Shown here: piece by piece, positions 1 through 8,063 of the stretch
How positions within the stretch are numbered: the stretch's first letter is position 1
Layout: each line of letters opens with the position of its first letter
Origin: Micavibrio_B sp964399985
GTDB lineage: Bacteria > Pseudomonadota > Alphaproteobacteria > Micavibrionales > Micavibrionaceae
Reading direction: 5' to 3'
DNA: 64,000 nucleotides
Assembly: GCA_964399985.1 (NCBI GenBank)
Contig: CAYNRY010000001.1
Location: 620,001-684,000 of the forward strand
Position numbers and translations under genes: made by a program
Notes under the pieces: model-generated
What the model was told of the DNA's origin: nothing
The model's database searches: none
The model's input: the letters and a program-made list of their open reading frames with translations, nothing else

Positions 1-330
1 GCTTTAGCTTTTAGGCAAAAAATAAAATTGCAGCCTAATTTTCTTGTTTTTCCTGGCGTGGATAGTGTGAGTGAAATTGATGTTGGCACGCGTGCAATTA
101 ACAATGACATGGTGAAGGCCTATGGCTTCCAAGGTAATTCAACTTATGTCTTTGCCAAGCATGCTTTCGGCTCACGCAATGAAAGCTTAATTACAGTTTT
201 GCCGTATTCTGAAGAAAGATTTCAACAAATTATTAGAGCTATGGATTTTGTATTTGATGAAGAAAAGCATGGCACGAACTTTGTAACGAATGTCCGGCCC
301 AATAGTCAGATTCCAAAGCCATTTAATTAG
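1..330 (+). CDS. Hypothetical protein, 5' end outside the window
   Basis: The frame is open from base 1 and stops at 328-330, so the visible 109 residues are the C-terminal part of a longer protein. The first in-window start-like codon is a TTG at 28 with no Shine-Dalgarno sequence, which supports a missing N-terminus. The fragment contains no motif I recognise. It is mildly acidic, ends in a Pro/Asn-rich tail (PNSQIPKPFN) and has no membrane segment. prmC follows 67 bp downstream on the same strand with its own ribosome binding site. Function unknown. Confidence 0.6.
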   Translation, partial: ALAFRQKIKLQPNFLVFPGVDSVSEIDVGTRAINNDMVKAYGFQGNSTYVFAKHAFGSRNESLITVLPYSEERFQQIIRAMDFVFDEEKHGTNFVTNVRPNSQIPKPFN

Positions 331-397
331 CCGAACAAGTTTAGATACAAGCGCGCTGTGCCCGCTGTTTCTCCGCCGTAGCTTTTAGCAAAGGAGG

Positions 398-1246
398 ATG
401 ATAAAAAAATCTATGATTTACCACATTCTAAAAAATCAACTCAAATCCGCAGGCATCGAACTTCCCGAACTAGAAGCGCGTATCCTGCTGCGTGAATTTG
501 CAAACGTCACCGACACCGATATTTTAATCGGCAATATTCCCGAATTCGATCAAGCTAAACTAAACGAAGCTATCGCTCGCCGCATTGCGGGCGAACCGAT
601 GGGGCGCGTTTTGGGTTATCGCGAATTCTGGGGGCGAAAATTTTATTTGTCACCCGCGACGCTCGAGCCGAGGCCCGATACCGAGACTCTCATCGAAGCG
701 GTGCTTAAAGAAGATAAAAAACCGAAAACGATTCTCGATCTCGGCACGGGCACCGGCTGTATCTTGCTAACACTTCTTCACGAAATTCCGGGTGCGACCG
801 GAATCGGAGTCGATCTCTCTCTTGAAGCCTGCGAAACCGCAAATAAAAACGCAAAAGCGCAAGGTGTGGACGAGCGCGTGTCGTTTATACAAAGCGACTG
901 GCTGGAGAATGTCGAAGGCAAATTCGATTTGATCGTGTCGAATCCGCCTTACATTACAAGCGAAGATGTAGAGAATCTTGAGTCGAATGTGAAAGATTTC
1001 GATCCGCGCCTTGCTTTGGACGGCGGAAAAGACGGTCTGGACCCTTACAGGAATCTGTTAGGGACTCTAAAGAATGTTCTTGCTGAGGGGGGCGTGATTT
1101 TCTTTGAGCTTGGTAAAGGGCAGGTACCCGACATAGAAGAAATCGCTGCGGCACATGGTGCGACTCTGCACGCGGTGTATAGCGATCTTGGCGGGGTCGA
1201 ACGGGTGGTCAAAATCTCATTTGGGGATAAATTAGAAAAGCCTTGA
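398..1246 (+). CDS. prmC: Peptide chain release factor N5-glutamine methyltransferase PrmC
   Basis: S-adenosylmethionine-dependent methyltransferase that modifies the glutamine of the GGQ motif in release factors RF1 and RF2. The SAM-binding motif DLGTGTG lies at about residues 114-120 and the catalytic NPPY at about 182-185. The 282-residue length is normal for the family, with an N-terminal helical substrate-binding domain (residues 1-90). The start is ambiguous: the strong AAGGAGG (391-397) directly abuts the ATG at 398, while a second in-frame ATG at 413 is 15 nt away. An in-frame stop at 386 excludes anything further upstream. It sits upstream of a DUF4167 gene and clpB, an order common in alphaproteobacteria. 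Confidence 0.95.
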   Translation: MIKKSMIYHILKNQLKSAGIELPELEARILLREFANVTDTDILIGNIPEFDQAKLNEAIARRIAGEPMGRVLGYREFWGRKFYLSPATLEPRPDTETLIEAVLKEDKKPKTILDLGTGTGCILLTLLHEIPGATGIGVDLSLEACETANKNAKAQGVDERVSFIQSDWLENVEGKFDLIVSNPPYITSEDVENLESNVKDFDPRLALDGGKDGLDPYRNLLGTLKNVLAEGGVIFFELGKGQVPDIEEIAAAHGATLHAVYSDLGGVERVVKISFGDKLEKP

Positions 1247-1260
1247 CGGGTGTATTGCGT

Positions 1261-1280
1261 TTGGCCGGACGGTCGGCCAA
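1261..1280. repeat. Inverted repeat after prmC
   Basis: TTGGCCG and CGGCCAA arms (7 bp, perfect) flank a 6-nt loop, starting 14 bp after the prmC stop. No T-run follows, so a rho-independent terminator is unlikely. An operator or an mRNA 3'-end stabilising hairpin are alternatives. The remaining intergenic sequence to 1456 holds a consensus DnaA box and no convincing gene. Confidence 0.4.
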
Positions 1281-1385
1281 TGTCGCATCAGGCTGTTGTT
1301 AACCAGTTCAACACAAGATGTTGCGGTGCAGTCAGGTTCAAAAAGCTACAGGCGGTAGTCCTTGCGATTCAAAGGACTTTGCAAC

Positions 1386-1394
1386 TTATCCACA
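1386..1394 (+). promoter_or_regulatory. Consensus DnaA box
   Basis: TTATCCACA matches the DnaA box consensus exactly, in the intergenic region before the DUF4167 gene. A weaker inverted copy (7 of 9 matches) lies at 1406-1414. One exact 9-mer in 64 kb is close to chance, so a role in regulation is only a possibility. No cluster or AT-rich unwinding region is present, so this is not an origin. Confidence 0.25.
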
Positions 1395-1456
1395 TCTCGG
1401 GTAAGCTGTGGGTATGTTTGACCGAATCAAAGGAAAGACAGGTATAGGAGAAGCAC

Positions 1457-1903
1457 ATGAGACATAACACACAGGCCCGCCGTATGCGGGGCGGACGTAA
1501 TAACAACAACCATAATCACGGACAAAACGGCCAGCGCCGTGGTTTCCAGAATAAAAATCGCGTATTCGACAGCAACGGTCCGGATGTCCGTATTCGCGGC
1601 ACGGCGTTCCAGATCGTCGAGAAATACGCAACTCTTGCCAAGGACGCGCATGCGACCGGCGACTGGGTTCTGGCAGAAAGCTATCTGCAACATGCAGAGC
1701 ACTACCAGCGCATGATCTCCGAATGGGGCATCGATGAAGCGCAAGAACAACAAAGCAATAACGCCGATGAAGACACATCTGGTTTTGACCGTTTCGCGGT
1801 TGTCCCGGGTGCTGGTCCACAACCTGCCATGAAACAGCAGGAAGACCTCGGCTTGCCATCGAGCATTCTTGGTGCGCCAAGAACCGAACTGGCTGACGCG
1901 TAA
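1457..1903 (+). CDS. DUF4167 domain protein
   Basis: Small basic protein of 148 residues. The N-terminus (1-40) is rich in Arg, Asn, His and Gly with an NNNNHNH run, as in nucleic-acid-binding tails. The conserved DUF4167 core follows at about residues 42-95, including the characteristic stretch GTAFQIVEKY and later AESYLQHAEHY. A GGAG ribosome binding site lies 8 nt before the ATG. The family is typical of alphaproteobacteria and often lies beside prmC and clpB, as here. The function is not established; RNA binding is inferred from the tail. A terminator follows at 1931. Confidence 0.85.
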   Translation: MRHNTQARRMRGGRNNNNHNHGQNGQRRGFQNKNRVFDSNGPDVRIRGTAFQIVEKYATLAKDAHATGDWVLAESYLQHAEHYQRMISEWGIDEAQEQQSNNADEDTSGFDRFAVVPGAGPQPAMKQQEDLGLPSSILGAPRTELADA

Positions 1904-1930
1904 TCGCTACAAATTTGAAATTCTAGGAAG

Positions 1931-1955
1931 CGGGCCCGAAAGGGTCCGTTTTTTT
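1931..1955 (+). terminator. Rho-independent terminator of the DUF4167 gene
   Basis: CGGGCCC and GGGTCCG form a 7-bp stem (one G:U pair) around a GAAA tetraloop, followed directly by a run of seven T. It lies 28 bp after the DUF4167 stop codon. Confidence 0.85.
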
Positions 1956-1965
1956 ATGCGTGCGT

Positions 1966-2346
1966 CTACGGGGTGCGGGGATGATGCCCTGTTCTTCTGG
2001 CTTCGAGAACGCCCGTTATAATACGGTGAAATTCGAACCTCTTGATTTCGGGCGGCGGGTCTATGCCTCGGCTCCAGAAGCGGACCATATTTTTCGACGC
2101 ATTCAGGCGGCCCCGGAAATCGGTTTCGCTAAATCCGGCTCTTTCTGCAAGGCGAATAACCGAGCGCCAGTTTTTTGCGCCATCCGTTCCGGTAAGATTC
2201 ATATTCTTGATTAAAGACAAGGGATCTCCTGCCAGATCGATTATATTGCCGGATGACAAGGCTGTGCTAGAGGCCAGGTCAAAAGCGCGTTTTGGCCGGG
2301 GGAAATGAGAGCGTGCAGATTCAAAATCTATAATGGAGTTATCCAT
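1966..2346 (-). CDS. Hypothetical protein with a possible helix-turn-helix segment
   Basis: 126 residues, divergent from clpB. The middle part (about 58-100) contains RLAERAGFSETDFRGRLN followed by a Trp and a Pro-Pro pair, a pattern like a helix-turn-helix with a recognition helix, so a small DNA-binding protein is possible. There is no strong Shine-Dalgarno sequence before the ATG at 2346. The opposite strand also has open frames over part of this interval, but their sequences look less protein-like. If it is not a gene, the interval 1904-2405 would be non-coding. Confidence 0.5.
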   Translation of the reverse strand: MDNSIIDFESARSHFPRPKRAFDLASSTALSSGNIIDLAGDPLSLIKNMNLTGTDGAKNWRSVIRLAERAGFSETDFRGRLNASKNMVRFWSRGIDPPPEIKRFEFHRIITGVLEARRTGHHPRTP

Positions 2347-2405
2347 CCAGCCCTGTTGCGATTGTTTTGAATCGTCCTATAATTATTTGATAAGGATTAA
2401 ATCAT

Positions 2406-5006
2406 ATGGACTTCGAGAAATTAAGCGAAAAAGTTAAATCCCTTTTGCAAAAGGCGCAAACCTTGGCCTCGCGGTCCAAGCACCAGTCTCTGGAGCCGGA
2501 GCATCTGCTGAAAGTGATGCTGGAAGATGAAGACGGCCAGACCGAGCGTCTTGTACAGGCGGCGGGCGGCAACGCGACGAAACTCAAACGCGACCTCGAA
2601 GTTTCTCTCTCCAAACTTCCGCAAGTCACCGGATCGGGTGCGGGCGGTTTAAGATTGTCCAACGATCTCAATAAAATTCTCGATAACGCGACAGAGCTTT
2701 CAGAAAAAGCGGGCGATAAATTTTTAACGTCCGAGCGCATCATGCAGGCGATGTCTCTTGCGAAAGCGACTGATATCGAAGGTGCGATTGAAGGCTCTGG
2801 CGCAACCGCCGTTAAAATGAATCAGGCGATTAACGATATGCGTAAAGGCCGCACGGCGGATACCGCGAATGCCGAAGACAATTTCGATGCGCTGACGAAA
2901 TATTCACGCGATGTCACTGCGATGGCGAGGGAAGGCAAGCTCGATCCGGTCATCGGACGTGACGAAGAAATACGCCGCACGATTCAGGTTCTATCCCGCC
3001 GCACGAAAAACAATCCGGTTTTAATCGGTGAACCCGGCGTCGGAAAAACCGCGATTATCGAAGGGCTTGCCCAGCGTATCGTCAATGGCGACGTGCCGGA
3101 ATCCTTGCGCAATAAACGCCTGATGTCGCTCGACCTCGGCGCGCTGGTAGCGGGGGCTAAATTCCGCGGTGAGTTTGAAGAACGGTTGAAATCCGTTCTC
3201 GACGAAATTCGTTCAGCCGCGGGTGAAATCGTTCTGTTTCTCGATGAATTGCATACATTGGTCGGGGCCGGAAAATCCGATGGCGCGATGGATGCGTCGA
3301 ATATGCTCAAACCTGCTTTGGCGCGTGGTGAACTGCATATGGTCGGCGCGACCACGCTTGATGAATATCGGAAATATATCGAAAAAGATGCGGCTCTCGC
3401 ACGGCGCTTTCAATCGGTCTTCGTGTCCGAGCCGACGGTGGAAGATACGATTTCTATTCTGCGCGGCCTGAAAGAAAAATACGAAGTCCATCACGGCGTG
3501 CGCATTACCGATGGCGCGATTGTCGCCGCCGCGCAAATGTCGAACCGCTATATTACGGATCGCTTCCTGCCCGATAAGGCTATCGACTTGATCGATGAAG
3601 CCTCTTCGCGTCTGCGCATTCAGGTCGACAGCAAACCGGAAGCGATTGACGAACTGGACCGCCGTATCATTCAATTGAAGATCGAACGCGAAGCGCTGAA
3701 AAAAGAATCCGACTCGGCTTCGAAAGACCGTCTTGGCAAGATCGATATCGAATTGAAAGACCTTGAAGGCAAATCGGCGCAGATGACCGCGCAATGGCAG
3801 GCCGAAAAAGAGAAAGTCAATAAAGGACAGAAAGTCACCGAAGAGCTTGACCGTGCGCGGATCGAACTTGAACAGGCCGAGCGTGAAGGTAATTGGTCGA
3901 AAGCGTCGGAGCTTAAATACGGCAAGATTCCGGATTTACAAAAATCGCTGGAGGAGGCTGCGCAGCATTCGAGTAAAAATCTGATCAATGAAGAAGTCAC
4001 CGCTGATGACATTGCCTCTATCGTTAGCCGCTGGACCGGCATCCCGATGGATAAGATGATGCAAGGGGAGAATGAAAAACTTCTGAAGATGGAAGACAAG
4101 CTCAATGCGCGTGTCGTCGGTCAAACGGAAGCCGTAAAGGCCGTGTCGTCGGCTATTCGCCGCTCGCGGGCAGGATTACAGGATCCGCGCCGCCCGATTG
4201 GCTCGTTCTTGTTTCTTGGACCAACGGGCGTCGGTAAAACCGAACTGACAAAGGCTTTGGCTGAATTCATGTTCGATGACGACACCGCGATGGTCCGCAT
4301 AGATATGTCCGAATATATGGAGAAACATTCTGTTGCGCGTTTGATCGGCGCACCTCCGGGCTATGTCGGTTATGAAGAAGGCGGCGCGCTGACCGAAGCC
4401 GTTCGCCGTCGTCCATATCAGGTCATCCTCTTTGACGAAATTGAAAAAGCGCATCCGGACGTTTTCAATATCCTGTTACAGGTATTGGATGACGGACGCT
4501 TGACCGACGGGCAGGGCCGCACCGTCGATTTCTCTAATACCGTTCTCATCATGACGTCAAATTTAGGTGCCGAGCATATCGCCAATCAGAAAGAAGGCGA
4601 GGATATAGAGAAAGTGCGTCCACTGGTCATGGAGAATGTACGCAAATTCTTCCGCCCTGAATTCCTCAACCGCCTCGATGAGATTCTTCTCTTCCGCCGC
4701 TTGGGCCGCGAACAGATGGCGGGTATCGTTGATATCCAGCTGATTTATCTGCAAAAGCTTCTTGTAGATCGTCAGATCGCGCTCGATCTCGATCAAAAAG
4801 CCAAGCTCTGGCTCGCCGAGCGCGGTTACGATCCTGTCTATGGGGCCCGTCCATTGAAACGCGCCATCCAAACTTATTTGCAAAACGAACTGGCGGAGAT
4901 GATCCTGCGCGGGCAGATTCCAAACGGCTCGAAAATAGAAGTCGGCGCGGCGAAAGACGGATTGTCTTTTAAAGTCGGTCCGCCTTCATCGCAAAAAGCT
5001 GCTTAA
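2406..5006 (+). CDS. clpB: ATP-dependent disaggregase ClpB
   Basis: Hsp100 chaperone that extracts and unfolds aggregated proteins together with DnaK/DnaJ/GrpE in the cytoplasm. The 866-residue length is typical. Order of domains: Clp N-terminal domain (1-150), AAA1 with Walker A GEPGVGKT at 208-215, coiled-coil M domain (about 405-525), AAA2 with Walker A GPTGVGKT at about 605-612, and the C-terminal ClpB D2 domain with the [12 protein letters not shown] motif. The ATG at 2406 follows AAGGA by 10 nt. I see no CIRCE element upstream. A palindromic repeat begins 12 bp after the stop. Confidence 0.98.
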   Translation: MDFEKLSEKVKSLLQKAQTLASRSKHQSLEPEHLLKVMLEDEDGQTERLVQAAGGNATKLKRDLEVSLSKLPQVTGSGAGGLRLSNDLNKILDNATELSEKAGDKFLTSERIMQAMSLAKATDIEGAIEGSGATAVKMNQAINDMRKGRTADTANAEDNFDALTKYSRDVTAMAREGKLDPVIGRDEEIRRTIQVLSRRTKNNPVLIGEPGVGKTAIIEGLAQRIVNGDVPESLRNKRLMSLDLGALVAGAKFRGEFEERLKSVLDEIRSAAGEIVLFLDELHTLVGAGKSDGAMDASNMLKPALARGELHMVGATTLDEYRKYIEKDAALARRFQSVFVSEPTVEDTISILRGLKEKYEVHHGVRITDGAIVAAAQMSNRYITDRFLPDKAIDLIDEASSRLRIQVDSKPEAIDELDRRIIQLKIEREALKKESDSASKDRLGKIDIELKDLEGKSAQMTAQWQAEKEKVNKGQKVTEELDRARIELEQAEREGNWSKASELKYGKIPDLQKSLEEAAQHSSKNLINEEVTADDIASIVSRWTGIPMDKMMQGENEKLLKMEDKLNARVVGQTEAVKAVSSAIRRSRAGLQDPRRPIGSFLFLGPTGVGKTELTKALAEFMFDDDTAMVRIDMSEYMEKHSVARLIGAPPGYVGYEEGGALTEAVRRRPYQVILFDEIEKAHPDVFNILLQVLDDGRLTDGQGRTVDFSNTVLIMTSNLGAEHIANQKEGEDIEKVRPLVMENVRKFFRPEFLNRLDEILLFRRLGREQMAGIVDIQLIYLQKLLVDRQIALDLDQKAKLWLAERGYDPVYGARPLKRAIQTYLQNELAEMILRGQIPNGSKIEVGAAKDGLSFKVGPPSSQKAA

Positions 5007-5018
5007 CACAGTAATGTT

Positions 5019-5038
5019 ATTCCCGCGAAGGCGGGAAT
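5019..5038. repeat. Palindromic intergenic repeat, single unit
   Basis: The 20-bp element ATTCCCGCGAAGGCGGGAAT lies just after clpB. It has the form ATTCCC-N8-GGGAAT, like the dRS3 repeat known from Neisseria, and is one of five loci of this family in the window. As a hairpin at the clpB mRNA end it could stabilise the transcript. No T-run follows. Confidence 0.8.
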
Positions 5039-5105
5039 CTCCTCTTTCTAACCCCGCGTTTTTTAAAAATCCATCTTTCAAAAAACATCAGATAGGCATT
5101 AATTC

Positions 5106-5135
5106 CTTGACATTTAAGGGAATTTAGTCCTATAT
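5106..5135 (+). promoter_or_regulatory. Sigma-70-type promoter, probably giving a leaderless mRNA
   Basis: A perfect -35 box TTGACA (5106-5111) and a -10 box TATATT (5130-5135) are separated by 18 bp. The ATG of the next gene starts 7 nt after the -10 box, so the transcript would begin at or next to the start codon. No Shine-Dalgarno sequence is present, which agrees with this. Confidence 0.6.
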
Positions 5136-5142
5136 TTCCTGT

Positions 5143-5589
5143 ATGCTCCCACAATCATCTTCCTCTCCTTCTAAACTACGCAACTGGACGCCCTCGCAGC
5201 GTCAGGATCAAAGCGCAAAATGCCGCGCCCAGAAGATATGGCTCAAAGCCACAGGTCCCAAAACCATCGAAGGTAAAAAACGCTCTTCGCAGAATGCGCG
5301 CAAGCACGGCATGCGTTCTGAGGAAATCAAAGGTTTCAAGAAGCTCCTGCGTATGCAGGCGCAGATGCTGAAGAAATACAAAGCATGGGAACGGATCGAG
5401 CGCATCAAGCGCCGGGCGGTTCTCGATATGCTCCGTCAGGGGATCACGGTCGAAAAATATAAAAAAATATACGAACGAAATGAGAGCCTCGGCCAAACCG
5501 CACTCCAGAATCCATGCTTTCCCCGCGAAAGCGGGGATCTCGCGGGATTGGCGGACCTAGATCCCCGCCTTCGCGGGGTAAAAACATGA
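5143..5589 (+). CDS. Hypothetical basic protein with a repeat-derived C-terminus
   Basis: 148 residues. The N-terminal half has the pattern W-T-P-x-Q-R followed by ATGPKTIEGKKRSSQNARKH, typical of small basic proteins of unknown function found in proteobacterial genomes and mobile elements ('TGP+T.EGK.RS..NA.KHG' type). The next section (about 60-115) is Lys/Arg-rich and probably helical. From about residue 125 to the stop the frame is translated from an inverted pair of the palindromic repeat (5521-5578), giving the 'PRESGDL' and 'DPRLRG' peptides typical of such elements. The original gene probably ended earlier. Expression from the promoter at 5106 would be leaderless. Confidence 0.7.
   Translation: MLPQSSSSPSKLRNWTPSQRQDQSAKCRAQKIWLKATGPKTIEGKKRSSQNARKHGMRSEEIKGFKKLLRMQAQMLKKYKAWERIERIKRRAVLDMLRQGITVEKYKKIYERNESLGQTALQNPCFPRESGDLAGLADLDPRLRGVKT
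5521..5578. repeat. Palindromic repeat, inverted pair inside a reading frame
   Basis: Units CCCCGCGAAAGCGGGG (5521-5536) and CCCCGCCTTCGCGGGG (5563-5578) face each other with matching GATCT/AGATC flanks, so the whole 58 bp can fold as one cruciform. It encodes the C-terminal tail of the preceding gene. Confidence 0.8.
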
Positions 5590-5730
5590 AAAATTCTTCT
5601 TTTTCCGCTTCCGCGGAGGCTTCCGTATGAAGAAATCGCGCTTAAGGGGCCGGGGCTGGATTGTTTTACCGGATTCCTGTATAAATATATCCAGATCCAT
5701 CCCGCCGCCTTTTTCACAATAGGTCCTGTC

Positions 5731-6336
5731 ATGTTCAAAAAATCCAGAATTCTGCTCGCGGCTTTCGCAGCAACCGGACTCGTATCCTGCGCCACCTTGC
5801 TGGAAGGATCGTCACAGGAAGTCACATTCGAAGCGGTGGGCGCAACGGACGTTATGTGTATGCTCAAAAGCGAAGAATTATCTTACAAGGTTTACCCGCC
5901 GCAGCGCGTCTGGATGAAACGTTCGCGCCTTAATCTGGAAGCGGATTGTTATGCGCCCGGCAACCGCCACAAGAAATTCGAGATTGTCACAGGTGTCGAG
6001 CCTTATGTGGCGGCCAACGTAACGAACGGCGTTGCGCCGGGCGTGACGTATGACGCCTATTCGAGAGCCTTCTTTAAATATCCTGACGTGATTACGATCG
6101 ACATGTCGGACACGGTTGCCAAGGAAAGCCTGCCACCGGGTTATGAAACAGGCGGCGGTCTCGATCCGAAAACTGCCGGTGTCGAATATATGGGGCCGAA
6201 AACAAACGCGCTGCCGGGCGAGGCTGACGCCAATGCCAGACGCAAACGCGCTTTTGAAGAGTTTGACCGCGAACAGGAATTCGAAGCCGAGCGCGAAGAG
6301 CGTAAATCTGCTTACGATCCCGGCGTTAAAAAGTAA
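5731..6336 (+). CDS. Hypothetical lipoprotein
   Basis: 201 residues with a lipoprotein signal peptide: basic MFKKSR, a hydrophobic stretch and the lipobox LVSC with Cys at about residue 20. The mature part has two nearby Cys (in MCML and ADCYAPG) and ends in a charged segment rich in Glu, Arg and Lys (about 160-195) that may be helical. I do not recognise a family. The predicted location is the periplasmic face of the inner or outer membrane. It is 2 bp upstream of the Mur ligase gene and probably cotranscribed with it, so a cell-envelope role is plausible but not shown. Confidence 0.75.
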   Translation: MFKKSRILLAAFAATGLVSCATLLEGSSQEVTFEAVGATDVMCMLKSEELSYKVYPPQRVWMKRSRLNLEADCYAPGNRHKKFEIVTGVEPYVAANVTNGVAPGVTYDAYSRAFFKYPDVITIDMSDTVAKESLPPGYETGGGLDPKTAGVEYMGPKTNALPGEADANARRKRAFEEFDREQEFEAEREERKSAYDPGVKK

Positions 6337-6338
6337 AA

Positions 6339-7715
6339 ATGCCTTCGTCTCAAAAATATTTTTTCTGCGGTATCGGCGGGAGCGGGATGCTGCCATTGGC
6401 TATCATTCTGCAAGGGCAGGGCTATGAAATTTATGGTTCCGACCGCTCTTACGATCAGGGCCGCACGCCGGAAAAATTCGACTATATAAAATCGAAAAAT
6501 ATTCACCTGTCACCGCAGGACGGCAGCGGCTTGAAAGACGACATGGTTCTGGTCGTTTCCTCGGCGATTGAAAACACCATTCCCGAAGTCAAAGTCGCGC
6601 TTGAAAGAAACATCCCGATCCTGAAACGCGCTGAATTACTGGCGCAGTTTTTCAATCAGGCCAAAGACCGCATCGCCATTGCGGGAACGTCCGGTAAATC
6701 GACCGTTACCGGCATGACCGGATTTATCCTGCACGAGATGGCCAAGAACCCGACCGTCATGAATGGCGCTGTGTTCCGCAACTTCGCCAGTGATGAAAAT
6801 CCTTATGCAACGGCTCTCTCGGGAGACAAGAACTTATTCGTTATCGAAGCTGATGAAAGCGATGGCTCTATCGAGCTGTATAATCCGACGATATCGGTTT
6901 TGAACAACATATCGCTCGATCATAAAAGCGTCGAAGAGCTGCGTGTTTTGTTCGGCAACTTCATAACAAAAGCGGATATCGCCGTATTGAATGCCGATAA
7001 CGAAGAGGTGGCCGAGCTGGGCTTGATGCATGTCGATAAAGCCGTCACCTATTCATTGGAAGATAAGGATGCGACCTTCTTCGCCAGCGATATCAACCTG
7101 CGGCCCGATGGTATCGATGCTGTTTTAAACGATGCAATCCCTTTAAGGCTTAATGTGCCGGGCCTCCATAATCTGTCGAATGCCTTGGCGGCAATCTCGA
7201 TCATCCATGCGTTGAAGCTCGATGTAAAACATGCTTGCGATATCCTGTCCGGGTTCAAAGGCGTCAAACGCCGCATGGAAATCATCGGCACAAAGAATGA
7301 TATTACGGTCATTGATGATTTTGCGCATAACCCTGACAAGATCGAAGCCAGTTTAAGATCACTTAAGAGCTTCCCCGGGCGTTTGCTGATCATGTTTCAA
7401 ATGCATGGCTATGGGCCGTTGAAACTAATGCGCCGTGAATTGATCGAGAGCTTTAGAAAATACCTGTCGCCCGAAGACGGTATATTTATGCCGGAAGTTT
7501 TATATCTGGGCGGTACGGTCGATCGCAGCTATACGGCGCAAATCTTTGTTGAAGACTTGAATGCAAATGGCATGAATGCCAACTGGTTCGAAAACCGCGC
7601 AGAGATCGTACAGGCTATTTGCGATGTGGCGGAAGTGGGCGACCGCATTGTTATCATGGGCGCGCGCGATGACACGTTGCCCGAATTTGCGAAAGAGGTT
7701 TTGAAAAATCTATAG
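6339..7715 (+). CDS. Mur ligase family protein, MurC/Mpl-like
   Basis: 458 residues with the three-domain Mur ligase layout. An N-terminal GIGGSGM nucleotide-fold motif (about 11-17) resembles MurC and Mpl. The ATP loop GTSGKST is at 116-122, ADESDGS at about 175, and the C-terminal domain has DDFAHNP near residue 330. The length fits Mpl (murein tripeptide recycling ligase) better than MurC, and no other cell-wall cluster genes lie nearby, so a recycling or specialised UDP-MurNAc ligase is more likely than the essential MurC. The loop is unusual: MurC and Mpl normally have GTHGKTT. The 3' end overlaps the convergent lipoprotein gene by 6 bp. Confidence 0.75.
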   Translation: MPSSQKYFFCGIGGSGMLPLAIILQGQGYEIYGSDRSYDQGRTPEKFDYIKSKNIHLSPQDGSGLKDDMVLVVSSAIENTIPEVKVALERNIPILKRAELLAQFFNQAKDRIAIAGTSGKSTVTGMTGFILHEMAKNPTVMNGAVFRNFASDENPYATALSGDKNLFVIEADESDGSIELYNPTISVLNNISLDHKSVEELRVLFGNFITKADIAVLNADNEEVAELGLMHVDKAVTYSLEDKDATFFASDINLRPDGIDAVLNDAIPLRLNVPGLHNLSNALAAISIIHALKLDVKHACDILSGFKGVKRRMEIIGTKNDITVIDDFAHNPDKIEASLRSLKSFPGRLLIMFQMHGYGPLKLMRRELIESFRKYLSPEDGIFMPEVLYLGGTVDRSYTAQIFVEDLNANGMNANWFENRAEIVQAICDVAEVGDRIVIMGARDDTLPEFAKEVLKNL

Positions 7716-8063
7716 ACGACCTAACGGGAAGCTATTGTAAATCCCGATCCCGCTTTCGCGGTGCCATGGGCGGTCGTTATCGTATCGCAGGCGTTCGTTT
7801 TCTCTCAAGACGTCCTGACAGAAATCCATGGCCTTGGTGCCAGGCTGATTACCTTGCGCGAGACATGCCCTGTAAAAACGGTCGCAATTGAGGTTACGCT
7901 TTGAAATCTCGAGCTCCAGTTTCGTCTCGTCGCGATAATTGTTTTTGTATTTGCACAGTTGATCGTCGGAGAGGCTCGCCACTTGTGCAGGCGACATCTG
8001 GAATGTCGGTGACGCGCAAGCGGCCAATGATAATGTAATCAAACACAAGAATAGTCGTTTCAT
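7710..8063 (-). CDS. Small hypothetical lipoprotein
   Basis: 117 residues beginning with a clear lipoprotein signal peptide (MKRLF, hydrophobic core, lipobox LAAC with Cys at about residue 16). The mature part contains four further Cys (in QLCKY, LNCDRFYRAC and DFCQDV), so disulfides in the periplasm are likely. No known domain recognised. The ATG overlaps the aminopeptidase stop codon in an ATGA arrangement, so the two are translationally coupled in one operon. Confidence 0.75.
   Translation of the reverse strand: MKRLFLCLITLSLAACASPTFQMSPAQVASLSDDQLCKYKNNYRDETKLELEISKRNLNCDRFYRACLAQGNQPGTKAMDFCQDVLRENERLRYDNDRPWHRESGIGIYNSFPLGRL

Noticed and set aside
1250..1447. Short open frame after prmC
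   Set aside because: Starts at a weak codon, no ribosome site and contains the palindrome and DnaA box; composition is not protein-like.
1386..1880. Minus-strand frames across the DUF4167 gene
   Set aside because: Shadow of DUF4167, which has ribosome site, conserved sequence and terminator.
3213..3794. Open frame on the minus strand inside clpB
   Set aside because: Antisense to a conserved gene with normal codon pattern; no domain and no ribosome site.
5628..5720. Short frame before the lipoprotein, considered as a yidD-like gene
   Set aside because: Only about 30 codons, lacks the Cys-x-Pro-Thr-Cys motif of YidD.
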